Positions 34,527 to 43,910 of a stretch of 64,000 nt of DNA are shown one piece after another. How positions within the stretch are numbered: the first letter of the stretch is position 1; each line of letters opens with the position of its first letter. The DNA is from Streptomyces lincolnensis. Its GTDB lineage: Bacteria; Actinomycetota; Actinomycetes; Streptomycetales; Streptomycetaceae. Both the position numbers and the translations under genes were made by a program. Below the pieces are notes generated by a model that saw only the letters and a list, made by a program, of their open reading frames with translations, ran no database searches and was not told where the DNA came from. Location of the stretch: assembly GCF_001685355.1 (NCBI RefSeq), contig NZ_CP016438.1:62001-126000 (forward strand). The letters run 5' to 3'.

Positions 34527-37500
34527 TCAGCTCAGCCGGGCCTGGGCGTACGGCACCAGTCGGACGGGGCCTGACAGGCCGTACGCCTGGCGGGCGGCCG
34601 TGCCGAAGACGGACGGCTGGCTGACGCGGAGGCGGTTGATGAGGGGGGTCGCCACCTCCACCTCGATCGTGTTCGCGCCGGGTCGCAGGTGTCCGCCGAG
34701 GTCGACGACCGGGCGGAGGCGGTCGGCGGGGGCCAGCGGGGTGCCGTTGACCGTGACACGGAACGTGTCGCTGACGGTGCCCAGTTCGAGGTACGCGCCG
34801 TGGGCCGCGGTCCAGTCGGCGGGCAGGGTCACGGTGGTGCGGTAGCGGCCGATGCCGGCCGAGTCGGCCAGTTCGGGGATCTGCGACCAGGGCAGGAGGG
34901 CGTCGAGAGCCAGCGTGCGCCGGACGATCTCGGTGGTGGTCGGCTCGGCGCCGGGGTGCCAGTCCGCGACGTCGAGCTGCCAGCGGTCCGGTGTGATGGG
35001 GGCGGGAACCGGCGGCAGTGTCGTGGTGACCGTACGGCCTTCAAAGAGCCCGGTCGTGTACGTGCCCCCGGTCGCGGCGCGGACGGCAAGGCCGCGGTCG
35101 GTGAACAGGACGCGGTCGGCGGTGCTGTCCACGGCGTGCTGCCGGTTGCCGTTGCGGTCCCCGAAGAGGCCTGGCCGGCCAAGGGCGATGACGGTCGCCT
35201 GACCGGGTTGGAGGGTGACGCGCAGGGTGATGCCGTCGGCGTTCTCGGTGTAGCGGCCGATCCGGGTCGCATCTCCCGTCCATGGGTCGAGCAGGTAGGG
35301 AACGGTCCTGCCGCGGCGGGTGCGGCGCAGGGTGATGTCGTGGTCGATGGCCGCGACGGGCGGTTTGACGGTCTCGGCGTGCTTGCCGTTGCAGAGGTAG
35401 TACAGGTCGGTGTCGCCGGTGACGCGGTGGGCGTTGAGGAGGGTGGAGGGTCTGGCGTAGCGGACGTCGGGGGTGATGCCGAGGGCGGTGAGGGCCTCGC
35501 CGACGGCGCTCTTGTCGGTGACGGCCTTGGTGTGGGGCAGGGCGAGGAGGCTCGCGAGCACCTCGCGCAGGCGCGCCGACTCGTCCTGGGCGGGTACGCC
35601 GGGGGTCAGGGCCTGGTCGAAGGCGCCGAGCAGGACCATGGGCAGCCCCGCCCGGGCCAGGCTCAGCAGCTTGCGGGCGTCGGCGAGGGCGAGGGTGGGG
35701 GTGGAGCTGTAGAAGAAGTCGCCTTCGACGAACAGGGCCTTGTAGGCGGGGCCGTCGGGGGCCAGGTGGCCGTCCGACACGCGGGCGCTGGGCAGGTCGA
35801 GCAGGGGGCCGCTGAGGAACTGGTGGGTCCAGCCGAGCGGGACGCCGGTCGCGGTGAACCAGGAGGCGCCGATGCCGGTGGCGGTGTAGCCGGTCTGCCG
35901 GAAGACCGCGACGTCCGCACGAGGTGTGCCGGTCTGGAGGACCTGGTGCACGCGGCCGAGGTAGTCGGCGATGTCCTCGACGTGCCGCCAGGTGGGCTGT
36001 CGGGGGCCCCACGACTCTCCGTAGCCGGGGGCGCCGTTGTAGGGGCTGAAGGCGGCGAAGCCGGGCCAGCGGGCTCCGGGGGCGGCCGCGTACGAGAAGC
36101 CGTGCACCACCGTCTGGTTGACGCCGGCGGCGTAGGCACCGCCCATGGTGCGCAGGAACCGGTCCCAGGTCGTGCTGTACGCCGAGCCGTTGTAGGCGCC
36201 CGATTCGCAGGACAGCACGGTGTGTCCGGCCATGTCCCGTCCGCCCGCCAGGCAGCGGTAGTCGTCCAGGTTCTTGAAGCCGAGCGACTCTCCCTCCGCG
36301 GTGTCGAGGATCGCGGCGGAGGCGATGGCGTCGGTCTGGAGGCCGTAGGGCTGCGAGCGCAGTTGCATGCCGAGCGAGTGGGCCCAGTCCCGCAGAGCGG
36401 TGACGTGGTGGGTGTTGAAGAGCTCGGAGACGGTCTGCCAGAAGTCGTGTCTGATCTGCCGGGTGGTCTGGGCGTCGAAGGTGAAGACCTGGTTGCTGTT
36501 GTCGAGGACGATGGCGGGCAGGTACGGCAGGAGGGAGCGGCCCGTCTTCTTCCGGAATGCGTCGGGCAGCGCCGGGGTCCACACCAGCGCATCGGTCTCC
36601 AGCTCGATGGAGTCCTCGAAGAAGGCGCCGCCGGCGGCCTTGAGGAGTCTGCGCACCGTGCCGGTCAGGACGGCACGCTCCCAGAATCCGGTGATGGCGG
36701 CGGTACCGGCGGGGCTGAAGTGGTCGACGACGTAGGCGGCCGGGGCGGAGTGCGGGCCGGACTCGGGCTGCTGGGCGGTGCCGCGCTGCCAGTAGGAGAT
36801 CAGCACCCAGTCGCCGTCGGTGGGCGCGGTCCAGGTCAGGGTGCCGTTGCGGACGGTCTCGGTGAGGTCCTGGACGCTGTCGAGGTCCAGGCCGGTCTCC
36901 TTGCGGGTGGCATGGGCCGGGTTGACGCGGGCGGCCTGGACGGCCAGCAGGCTGCGCCGGGTGGCACCGTCCGCGGCCTCGCGCACCGGCTCGGGGACCG
37001 GGCCCTGGTAGGTGGCGCCGGCGGCCACCGGAGTGCGGCCGTAGGCGAGTTCCCGGGCGGCGACCTCATCGTCGGGGGCAAGTCCGGGGACGGCGGCGGG
37101 CCAGCTGGGGCCGAGCGTGAGGTCGACGGTCAGGCCGCGGCGGGCCGCCTGTCTCAGGGCGGCCTCGACGCCCTCGCGCCAGGGGGTGCTCCCCCAGCCG
37201 TGCTGAGCCGTGTCCAGGACGGACTTGTCCTTGATGCTGTGGTGGACGGCGGCGATCTCGGCGCCGCCGAAGCCGGCGTCGGCGATCTGATCGATCTCGC
37301 GCGCGATCTCCGTCGGGTCGACGAGTCCGTCCGGCCACCACCAGCGGAACTTGGGGCGCACGGAGCGCGGGGGCGCGGTGAACCAGGCGCCGGCCGACTG
37401 CTCCTGCCCGGTCAGCGGTACGGCCCCGGCACGCGGCGCGCCGGTCGCGGTGAGCGCCGTGGCCGCGCCCGCGGCCAGGGTGACGGTCAGTACCGCGCGC

Positions 37501-37538
37501 CGGGATATCCCGCCACGCTGCGGAATGGGCTTGTGCAT
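34527..37538 (-). CDS. Secreted GH106-like glycoside hydrolase (alpha-L-rhamnosidase family)
   Basis: This is a 1003-residue exported enzyme. The N-terminus has a twin-arginine/Sec-like signal (GISRRAVLTVTLAAGAATAL, cleavage near residue 40). Next comes AGAWFTAPPRSVRPKFRWWW and GLVDPTEIAREIDQIADAGF, the opening of GH106-type catalytic barrels. A C-terminal jelly-roll region (YLELGTVSDTFRVTVNGTPL, LRPGANTIEVEVATPLINRL) is also typical of the family. The substrate is probably rhamnose- or related sugar-decorated plant polysaccharide. ATG 37538 gives the best signal peptide. A LacI-type palindrome lies 65 bases upstream, but no LacI gene is adjacent. Confidence 0.8.
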   Translation of the reverse strand: MHKPIPQRGGISRRAVLTVTLAAGAATALTATGAPRAGAVPLTGQEQSAGAWFTAPPRSVRPKFRWWWPDGLVDPTEIAREIDQIADAGFGGAEIAAVHHSIKDKSVLDTAQHGWGSTPWREGVEAALRQAARRGLTVDLTLGPSWPAAVPGLAPDDEVAARELAYGRTPVAAGATYQGPVPEPVREAADGATRRSLLAVQAARVNPAHATRKETGLDLDSVQDLTETVRNGTLTWTAPTDGDWVLISYWQRGTAQQPESGPHSAPAAYVVDHFSPAGTAAITGFWERAVLTGTVRRLLKAAGGAFFEDSIELETDALVWTPALPDAFRKKTGRSLLPYLPAIVLDNSNQVFTFDAQTTRQIRHDFWQTVSELFNTHHVTALRDWAHSLGMQLRSQPYGLQTDAIASAAILDTAEGESLGFKNLDDYRCLAGGRDMAGHTVLSCESGAYNGSAYSTTWDRFLRTMGGAYAAGVNQTVVHGFSYAAAPGARWPGFAAFSPYNGAPGYGESWGPRQPTWRHVEDIADYLGRVHQVLQTGTPRADVAVFRQTGYTATGIGASWFTATGVPLGWTHQFLSGPLLDLPSARVSDGHLAPDGPAYKALFVEGDFFYSSTPTLALADARKLLSLARAGLPMVLLGAFDQALTPGVPAQDESARLREVLASLLALPHTKAVTDKSAVGEALTALGITPDVRYARPSTLLNAHRVTGDTDLYYLCNGKHAETVKPPVAAIDHDITLRRTRRGRTVPYLLDPWTGDATRIGRYTENADGITLRVTLQPGQATVIALGRPGLFGDRNGNRQHAVDSTADRVLFTDRGLAVRAATGGTYTTGLFEGRTVTTTLPPVPAPITPDRWQLDVADWHPGAEPTTTEIVRRTLALDALLPWSQIPELADSAGIGRYRTTVTLPADWTAAHGAYLELGTVSDTFRVTVNGTPLAPADRLRPVVDLGGHLRPGANTIEVEVATPLINRLRVSQPSVFGTAARQAYGLSGPVRLVPYAQARLS

Positions 37539-37602
37539 GGTTCGCCCCAAGGTGTGGTTCAGGCAGTGGACAAGGGATCGGGCAGAGGAGGCAACCGAGG
37601 TG

Positions 37603-37616
37603 TTGAAACGTTTCAA
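37603..37616. promoter_or_regulatory. LacI-family operator TTGAAACGTTTCAA before the GH106 gene
   Basis: This is a perfect 14-base palindrome with the central CG and TGAAAC/GTTTCA half-sites typical of actinomycete LacI regulators of polysaccharide use. It is located 65 bases upstream of the hydrolase start, in its promoter region. Confidence 0.75.
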
Positions 37617-38239
37617 TACGCTGTAAACGCCGGAACGCTAAGCCCGGGCTCCCGCACGGGTCAAGAGCCGCGCACCAACTCCCGACGGCGTACCGAGCGG
37701 CCAAGAGCGCCCCACACCGGAGGCGATGGCGACGAAGTCACCCGCGCCCTTCGCCGTCCGCTCCCCCACCACTCCCCTCCGCCGCCCCCGACGGCCTGTT
37801 CGGCGCCGAGGACGGCCGCGGCGCAACCGCACTGGCAGCGCCGGGCGGCCGACCGCGTCGAGGCCGCCGTACGCGAGACCGCGACCGTCTCCTGCTGCAC
37901 CGGCGCCACCTGGCCCTGGCCGGTCCTGCGGTAGGCCTGGCCGGCCAGGGCATACGGGTGAGCTCGGTCTGCGGCTCCCGCTCGGCGCCGAGACCGCCCG
38001 GACGCGTACAACGACTACTCGGCATACTGCGCGGCGGGCCGCTCCACGCATACCCGGGGCCGTTCGACTCCTCGGCTCGACGATCCGCAATCCCTGGAAG
38101 AAGCGGCTCAGCTCTCGCACTACTCCCGGATCACTCTCGTGTACACGGACCGTCGGCCGGAGCAGTTCTCGCAGACCGTGTCTGTCCGCCGAGGGAGAAG
38201 GAGCCGCCCGCCGCCGAGGACACCACAGCACGGCCGTTC
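37617..38239. other. Region between the GH106 and MFS genes
   Basis: No complete gene is visible. On the plus strand at about 38070-38180 a coding-like scrap (LDDPQSLEEAAQLSHYSRIT, LVYTDRRPEQFSQTVS) is present without a start, possibly the tail of a lost gene. Confidence 0.35.
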
Positions 38240-39445
38240 CTACTGGGCAGCGGTGACCTGCTCGGTCTGCGCGCCCGACGACGTGATCACCTCGGAGCGT
38301 CGGCCACCCCGATCCATGAAGCCACCGATGAACGCCAGCCCCAGCCCGGCCACGCCGAGAGCCGCGCCGACCAGGGCCGGCGAGGCCCAGCCCCAGCCTG
38401 CCGAGATGGCGAGGCCGCCGAGCCAGGCGCCGCCCGCGTTGGCCAGGTTGAAGGCGGAGTGGTTGGAGGCCGCCGCCATGGTCGGGGCGTCCTTCGCCTT
38501 GGCCATCAGCAGCATCTGGACGGGCGTGGTGATGAGAGCGCCCATGGCGCCGATGACAGTGATCGTCACCAGGGCGGGCACGGTGCTGTGGACGGCGAAG
38601 TAGAACACCACGAGCGCCGAGGTCAGCAGGGCGAGCCCGGCGTACAGCGTCGGTCGCAGGGCACGGTCCGTGAGCGGACCGGCGACCAGCGTGCCGAGGG
38701 TCATGCCGACGCCGTAGAGCGCGAGGACCAGCGTGGTCGAGGAATCGGAAAGACCCGTCACGTTCGTCAGCATGGGCACCAGGTAGCTGTAGACGGCGAA
38801 GAACCCTCCGAATCCCACGACCGCCGTGGCCAGGCCGATGACCACTTGCTTGTTGCCCATCGCCCGCAGTTCGTGCCGGACGCCGGACTGCCGGCCACGG
38901 GGCTGGTCGGGGACGAAGACGGCCAGCGCGGCGAGGGCGACGAGGCCGATGACGGCGACCGCGACATAGGCGGATCGCCAGCCCAGCTGTTGTCCGAGGG
39001 CCGTGCCTGCCGGGACGCCGACGATGTTGGCGATGGTCAGGCCGAGGAACATCTTCGACACCGCGCGTGCGGCCCGGTCGGGGGCGACCAGCCGGGACGC
39101 CACGACCGCGCCCACTCCGAAGAGGGCACCGTGGGGCAGGCCGGCCAGGAAGCGGGCGGCGAAGAGCAGGCCGAAGTTCGGGGCGAGCGCGGATGCGACG
39201 TTGCCGAGGACGAACAGGCCGGTCAGGAGCAGCAGCAGCTTCTTGTGGGGTATGCGTGCACCGATGCCCGTCAGCACCGGGGCACCGACGACGACACCCA
39301 GCGCGTAGGCGGAGACGACATTGCCTGCTTGCGGCACGGACACGTCGACGCCGTCAGCGATCTGGGGCAGCAGCCCCATTGTGGCGAATTCGGTCGTGCC
39401 GATGCCGAAGGCGACAACAGCCAGGGCCAGGAGAGCCAGTGGCAT
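38240..39445 (-). CDS. MFS efflux transporter, DHA1/AraJ-CmlR type
   Basis: This 401-residue protein has twelve predicted membrane helices. The start MPLALLALAVVAFGIGTTEF ATMGLLPQIA is the hallmark of the AraJ/chloramphenicol-resistance (DHA1) group. LPHGALFGVGAVVASRLVAP matches motif C-like sequence, and VGVPAGTALGQQLGWRSAY follows. It exports sugars or small drugs in exchange for protons. ATG 39445 fits the family start; the longer frame to 39643 is not typical. It stands alone; no adjacent regulator is seen. Confidence 0.85.
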   Translation of the reverse strand: MPLALLALAVVAFGIGTTEFATMGLLPQIADGVDVSVPQAGNVVSAYALGVVVGAPVLTGIGARIPHKKLLLLLTGLFVLGNVASALAPNFGLLFAARFLAGLPHGALFGVGAVVASRLVAPDRAARAVSKMFLGLTIANIVGVPAGTALGQQLGWRSAYVAVAVIGLVALAALAVFVPDQPRGRQSGVRHELRAMGNKQVVIGLATAVVGFGGFFAVYSYLVPMLTNVTGLSDSSTTLVLALYGVGMTLGTLVAGPLTDRALRPTLYAGLALLTSALVVFYFAVHSTVPALVTITVIGAMGALITTPVQMLLMAKAKDAPTMAAASNHSAFNLANAGGAWLGGLAISAGWGWASPALVGAALGVAGLGLAFIGGFMDRGGRRSEVITSSGAQTEQVTAAQ

Positions 39446-39721
39446 GGCGCAGGAGAACCTTTCGGACGGAGCGGTGCGAGAGGAATGCGGGAGCGTCGGG
39501 TCGCGGCCGCGGTGTCGCGGCTCCTCGTGGCCCGTACCTGGCATCGTCGCCCGGCGCCCCCAGGGCATGGCAAGCCCATAACAGGTGCAGCGGCTGCGCC
39601 GGGCCAGGCATTCCAAGATCCCCGCCCACTCGGCATGATCCATGTCACAGCGTCACGCCGATGCGCTGCTGTCGGTCCACCAATCTGCCGGTCAGGCGAT
39701 GCCGAAGCCGCCGAGCTCGGT

Positions 39722-39761
39722 CAAGGGCTGCCCGCTGATAACAAGGGCCGCCCGCTGATAA
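39722..39761. repeat. Tandem 20-base direct duplication upstream of the DEAD-box gene
   Basis: Two adjacent 20-base copies (39722-39741 and 39742-39761) differ at one position (T/C at the eighth base). Each ends CCCGCTGATAA. They lie about 90-130 bases before the helicase start, where a promoter would be expected. Confidence 0.8.
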
Positions 39762-39785
39762 AATGAGGGCACGCTTCGACATCAC

Positions 39786-39815
39786 CGGGGCCCGTACCAA
39801 GGGGTACGGGCCCCG
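39786..39815 (+). promoter_or_regulatory. Perfect 13-base-arm hairpin in the leader of the DEAD-box helicase gene
   Basis: Arms 39786-39798 and 39803-39815 have an AAGG loop, followed by non-U-rich sequence. It is 36 bases before the start codon of a DEAD-box RNA helicase. It could be an attenuator or leader structure that the helicase itself acts on, or a simple terminator from upstream transcription. Confidence 0.5.
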
Positions 39816-39851
39816 GGCCGTTCCGGGGCGACAGATCAGGAAGGTTCCCCC

Positions 39852-41270
39852 ATGAACGCGAAGCCGTCGGCCCCTGGCCTCTCCCCTGCCGGTACACCGC
39901 GGCGGGCGACAGGAGCGCAGGGCGAACCTTCGACGCCGCAGGGGGCGTCCCCCGGACTGCCTCCGGCCGCGTCGTTCGACGCGCTCGGGCTGCCGCCGGA
40001 ACTGATGAGTGCGATGACCGGCCTGGGGGTGACAGAGCCCTTCCCGATCCAGGCGGCCACCCTCCCCAACGCGCTGGCCGGCCGCGACGTCCTCGGCCGG
40101 GCACGGACCGGCTCCGGCAAGACGCTGGCTTTCGGGTTGGCGCTTCTGGTCCGGACAGCGGGCCTGCGAGCGGAGTCGAAGCGGCCGCTCGCGCTGGTCC
40201 TGGTGCCGACCCGGGAACTCGCACAGCAGGTGAGCGACGCGCTGGCACCGTATGCGCAGACGCTGAAGGTGCGCCTGGCGACGGTGGTCGGCGGGCTGTC
40301 CATCAACCGGCAGCAGGCGCAGCTGCGGTCCGGGGCCGAGGTGGTTGTCGCGACGCCGGGGCGGCTGGCCGACCTGGTGTCGCGCCGGGACTGTCACCTG
40401 GGGCAGGTGCGGATCACGGTGCTGGACGAGGCGGACCAGATGTGCGACCTGGGTTTCCTGCCGCAGGTCACGCAGGTCCTGGATCAGGTGCGCCCCGACG
40501 GGCAGCGACTGCTGTTCTCGGCCACGCTCGACCGCAACGTCGACCAGCTGGTGCGGGACTACCTCCACGACCCGGTTCTCACCTCGGTCGACCCTGCGGC
40601 GGGGTCTGTCGCCACGATGGAACACCATGTGCTGAACATCCACGCCGCCGACAAGTACGCGACCGCGACCGAGATCGCCGCGCGGGACGGCCGCGTGCTG
40701 ATGTTCCTGGACACCAAGGCGGGCGTGGACCAGTTCACCCGGCACCTGCGGGCCAGCGGCGTACGGGCCGGTGCTCTGCACAGCGGGAAGTCGCAGCCCC
40801 AGCGCACGCACACGCTCGGTCAGTTCAAGGACGGCCGGATCACCGTGCTGGTGGCCACCGATGTCGCCGCGCGGGGCATTCACATCGACACCCTGGACCT
40901 CGTCGTCAATGTCGACCCGCCCGCCGACGGCAAGGACTACCTGCACCGTGGCGGACGTACGGCACGGGCCGGGCAGTCCGGGACCGTGGTCACCCTGGTC
41001 ACGCCCAACCAGCGCCGCGATGTGAACCGGATGATGTCCGAAGCCGGCATCCGGCCCACAGTCACCCAGGTCCGCTCCGGCGAGGCGAAGCTGACCGCCA
41101 TCACCGGCGCGAAACGCCCGCCGACCGGGACGAAGACCACCAGCGGCAACGTCCCGTTCCGCGGCCTCGGCTCCCGTGCGGGGCGCCCCGCGAAGGAGTC
41201 CCGCAAGGCGGCCGAGGCCCGCAAGGCGGCGGAAGCCCGTGCCGCGGCCCGGGTCCGCAAGGGCCGCTGA
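39852..41270 (+). CDS. DEAD-box ATP-dependent RNA helicase
   Basis: The 472-residue helicase has the full set of motifs: FDALGLPPELMSAMTGLGV (Q-motif region, with FPIQAATLP), RARTGSGKT (I), PTRELAQQ (Ia), TPGRLADL (Ib), LDEADQM (II), FSATLD (III), LHSGKSQPQR (IV), TDVAARGIHI (V) and YLHRGGRTARAG (VI). The C-terminal tail is basic and Ala/Lys/Arg-rich (RKAAEARKAAEARAAARVRK), as in RNA-binding RhlE-like proteins. It unwinds structured RNA in the cytoplasm, often under cold stress. The ribosome site AGGAAGG is well placed before ATG 39852. The leader carries a tandem repeat and a strong hairpin. Confidence 0.9.
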   Translation: MNAKPSAPGLSPAGTPRRATGAQGEPSTPQGASPGLPPAASFDALGLPPELMSAMTGLGVTEPFPIQAATLPNALAGRDVLGRARTGSGKTLAFGLALLVRTAGLRAESKRPLALVLVPTRELAQQVSDALAPYAQTLKVRLATVVGGLSINRQQAQLRSGAEVVVATPGRLADLVSRRDCHLGQVRITVLDEADQMCDLGFLPQVTQVLDQVRPDGQRLLFSATLDRNVDQLVRDYLHDPVLTSVDPAAGSVATMEHHVLNIHAADKYATATEIAARDGRVLMFLDTKAGVDQFTRHLRASGVRAGALHSGKSQPQRTHTLGQFKDGRITVLVATDVAARGIHIDTLDLVVNVDPPADGKDYLHRGGRTARAGQSGTVVTLVTPNQRRDVNRMMSEAGIRPTVTQVRSGEAKLTAITGAKRPPTGTKTTSGNVPFRGLGSRAGRPAKESRKAAEARKAAEARAAARVRKGR

Positions 41271-41279
41271 CGCCGATGG

Positions 41280-41495
41280 GTGCGGATCCTCGACGAGGAT
41301 ATCGCCGTCCTCGCGCCTGACCCCTCGGACTACGCGAACATGACCTTCGTCCGCCAACTGGATTTGATCGACATCGGCAAGACCCGGGTCGGCATCGCGG
41401 TGCGCGATTATATCCGCGCCTTCACCCAGCGCTCCCGGTGGTCGGACGACAATCTCTTGTTGCCTGGAGAGATCAGCAAGTACGAGCGCAGAAGG
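41280..41495 (+). pseudogene. Fragment resembling the ABC-three-component (ABC-3C) C-terminal domain
   Basis: The frame directly after the helicase stop reads ILDEDIAVLAPDPSDYANMT, FVRQLDLIDIGKTRVGIAVR, DYIRAFTQRSRWSDDNLLLP and GEISKYERR. The FVRQLxLI...DYxRAFxQRSxW...LLxxGEI/LxxYExR pattern matches what I know of ABC-3C C-terminal domain proteins, conserved components of a putative ATPase defence system. About 72 codons remain. There is no start, and its 3' end is cut by a truncated ISL3 element at about 41495. Confidence 0.5.
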
Positions 41496-42337
41496 GCGTG
41501 GACTTTGTGCCAGCGCTCGCGGGTGGTCTGCTCGCGGACGCCGCCGGGCCGGGGCGGGTTGACGGTGGCCCAGCAGGGGGCGTGAGCGCGGACCTCGGCC
41601 AGGACTTTGTCGCACAGATTTCGCCACAGGTGCCAGCGGTCGCTGACCTGCACCGCGTCGGGCAGGGCCCGGCGGATCGCCTCGGCGTAGGTGGCCGAGC
41701 CGTCCCGGCACACGACTTCGATCCCTTCCTGCCCGCGCAGCCACGCCTCCAATGTGGCGGCTTCGCGGTCGGGCAGGACATCGACGCGTTCCCCGGTCTC
41801 GGCATCGATGATGATCGTGGCGTAGCGGTGGCGGCGCAGGGCGAAGTCATCGGCCCCGATCACTCTCGGGATCCGCAGCGTCGGCGGGGGAATTCCCCGC
41901 AGCACCCGCAGGGCGGTGGCGAACGATACGGGCACGGCCAGTAACCGGGTGAGCCGGGCAGCCGCCCGGCCGCATAACTCCTTAACCACGCCAGAGACCT
42001 GGCTGGTCAGACGCGTGGTGCGGCGCTGAAGCCGCTCGATCAGCCCAGGGACTTGCTCGCGGAAGGTCTGCCGCAGACAGCCCAGGACCGGGCAGACCAG
42101 ACGTCGTACCCGGACGTTGACTACGACCCGGCGGCCATCGACCGGCACATCCGCAACGGTCCGGACGTGGTATCCGTGCACCTTCCCCGTCGGGACCCCG
42201 CACATCGGGCAGGGAAAGGGAGCATCCCGAGTCCGGGCCAAGACCCGGATCATCTCGCCGTCGTCCGCCACATCCTCGATGACCAGCGCCAAGAGCCCTG
42301 AAAACACTGTTGCCACAAGGGAGTTGATATCTCGCAT
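41495..42337 (-). pseudogene. ISL3-family transposase, C-terminally truncated
   Basis: From ATG 42337 (MRDINSLVATVFSGLLALVI) the frame shows the zinc-finger CPMCGVPTGKVHGYHVRT, RRLVCPVLGC, the catalytic VIGADDFALRRHRYATIIID and CRDGSATYAEAIRRALPDAV, HLWRNLCDKVL. Homology stops at RERWHKVHALL. The frame stays open to 41408 but reads the antisense of the ABC-3C-like fragment. The family length is about 500-550 residues, so the last catalytic Glu region is lost. Confidence 0.75.
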
Positions 42338-42391
42338 GCAACGTCAACGACGCCCGTCACCCGCCGTCACCACCGACTACGGAACAGAGCC
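41495..42391. mobile_element. Truncated ISL3-family insertion sequence
   Basis: It contains the N-terminal 60% of an ISL3 transposase. One terminus is preserved at 42376-42390 (complement GGCTCTGTTCCGTAG, typical of ISL3 ends). The other end is missing: the transposase frame runs out of homology near 41495 into the ABC-3C-like fragment. Confidence 0.65.
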
Positions 42392-43772
42392 AATTTAACG
42401 GCTGATCTTGGTTGTTGAGTGGTCAGTTGTTGCTCGAGGTCAGGCGGCCCTCGAAGGCGATCTGGAACGCGTTGAGAGGTGCTTTCCAGCGCATGGTCCA
42501 CCGCTTGCGGCCCTTGCCCGTCGGGTCCAGGCTCATCAGGGCCATGTAGATGCACTTGAGGGCGGCGGCCTCGTTGGGGAAGTGCCCGCGGGCGCGGACG
42601 GACCCGCGGATGCGTGCGTTGACGCTCTCGATCGCGTTCGTGCTGGAGATGACCTTGCGGATCTCGACGTCGAAGGCGAGGAAAGGCACGAACTCGGCCC
42701 AGGCGTCCGACCACAGCTTCACGATCGCCGGATACTTCCGGCCCCAGGATTCCCGGAACTCCAGGAACCGCTCCGTCGCGGCGTCCTCGCCGGGTGCGGT
42801 GGAGACGGGTTTGAGGGCCCCTGCGACCTTGTCCCAGTCCTGGCGGGCGGCATGACGGAACGAGTTCCGCAGCAGGTGAACCACGCATGTCTGGACGATG
42901 GTGCGAGGCCAGACGGTCTCCACGGCCTCGGGTAGGCCCTTGAGCCCGTCACAGACCAGCATGAGCACGTCGTCCAGGCCGCGGTTCTTCAGCTCGGTGA
43001 ACACATGCAGCCAGTACTCGGCGCCCTCGCCGCCGTCGCCGGCCCAGATGCCGAGGATGTCGCGGGTGCCGTCCACCGTCACCGCCATCACCACGTAGAT
43101 GGGACGGTTCGCGACCTTCCCGTCCCTGATCCTGACGTTGACGGCGTCCACGAACAGGACCGGGTAGACGCGGTCGAGGGGACGGTTCTGCCATTCGGCC
43201 ATGCCCTCCATCACCTGGCCGGTGATGGTGGAGACGGTCTGCTCGGACACCTCGGCGCCGTACACCTCGGCGAGATGAGCCGATATCTCCCCGTGAGTGA
43301 GGCCCTTCGCGGATAAGGAGAGCACCATCTCGCCATTGCCGGTCAGGCGCCTCCGTCGCTTCTTGACGATCTGCGGCTCGAAGCTGCCGGCAGTGTCGCG
43401 GGGCACCTTCACGTCCACCGGCCCGACGTCGGTCAGCACGGTCTTGGCCCGGCTCCCGTTGCGGGAGTTGCCGCTGCCCCGGCCGACAGCATCGTGGCGT
43501 TCATAGCCGAGGTGATCGGTGATCTCACCTTCCAGAGCAGATTCCAGGACCCGCTTGGTGAGCTGCTGCAGCAGCCCGCCCTGCCCGGTCAGCTGCAGAC
43601 CCTCAGACCGGGCCCGTTCCACCAGCATCGCGACCAGTTGCTCATCTGACACGGGCGCAGGCTGCCCGGCCGGGGCGCTCCCGACAGGTTCCACGTTCTC
43701 CAACTCCACGGCGGTGTCAGTCACTTGACGTCTCTCCCATGATCGTCGGATCCGCCGTTAGATTTACACTCC
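42391..43772. mobile_element. IS256-family insertion sequence, apparently intact
   Basis: One intact transposase gene is flanked by imperfect inverted ends: left AATTTAACGGCTGATC (about 42392-42407) and the complement of right AATCTAACGGCGGATC (about 43749-43764). The left end abuts the ISL3 terminus, so this element landed beside or in the older one. Exact boundaries and target duplication could not be fixed by eye. Confidence 0.7.
42423..43724 (-). CDS. IS256-family transposase (mutator type)
   Basis: This is a full-length 433-residue DDE transposase. The N-terminus contains LTKRVLESALEGEITDHLGY (family signature) and GNSRNGSRAKTVLTDVGPV. Catalytic residues are in LFVDAVNVRIRDG (Asp), MLVCDGLKGLPEAV (Asp, followed by CVVHLLRNS) and SSTNAIESVNARIR (Glu). 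No frameshift or internal stop is present, so it is probably active. It is the only intact transposase in the window. Confidence 0.9.
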   Translation of the reverse strand: MTDTAVELENVEPVGSAPAGQPAPVSDEQLVAMLVERARSEGLQLTGQGGLLQQLTKRVLESALEGEITDHLGYERHDAVGRGSGNSRNGSRAKTVLTDVGPVDVKVPRDTAGSFEPQIVKKRRRRLTGNGEMVLSLSAKGLTHGEISAHLAEVYGAEVSEQTVSTITGQVMEGMAEWQNRPLDRVYPVLFVDAVNVRIRDGKVANRPIYVVMAVTVDGTRDILGIWAGDGGEGAEYWLHVFTELKNRGLDDVLMLVCDGLKGLPEAVETVWPRTIVQTCVVHLLRNSFRHAARQDWDKVAGALKPVSTAPGEDAATERFLEFRESWGRKYPAIVKLWSDAWAEFVPFLAFDVEIRKVISSTNAIESVNARIRGSVRARGHFPNEAAALKCIYMALMSLDPTGKGRKRWTMRWKAPLNAFQIAFEGRLTSSNN

Positions 43773-43910
43773 CGCTTTCGGCCGACACGCAGAGGTAGTC
43801 CCTGACTGGGCTCCGGGCCGGGCTGCATCGTGTGGCGTCCACCCCTCAGGAAGACGCCACACGATCCGGTGAATGGGCTTCCTCTCACCAGATTGCGTCG
43901 TTCATCAGGT

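Noticed and set aside
34689..37934. Very long plus-strand open frame opposite the GH106 gene
   Set aside because: It is Gly/Val/Asp-rich with no domain and is the antisense shadow of a family-supported gene, a normal effect of high-GC codon bias.
41408..41495. C-terminus of the ISL3 transposase as real coding sequence
   Set aside because: The frame is open but reads the complement of the ABC-3C-like fragment and has no ISL3 similarity.
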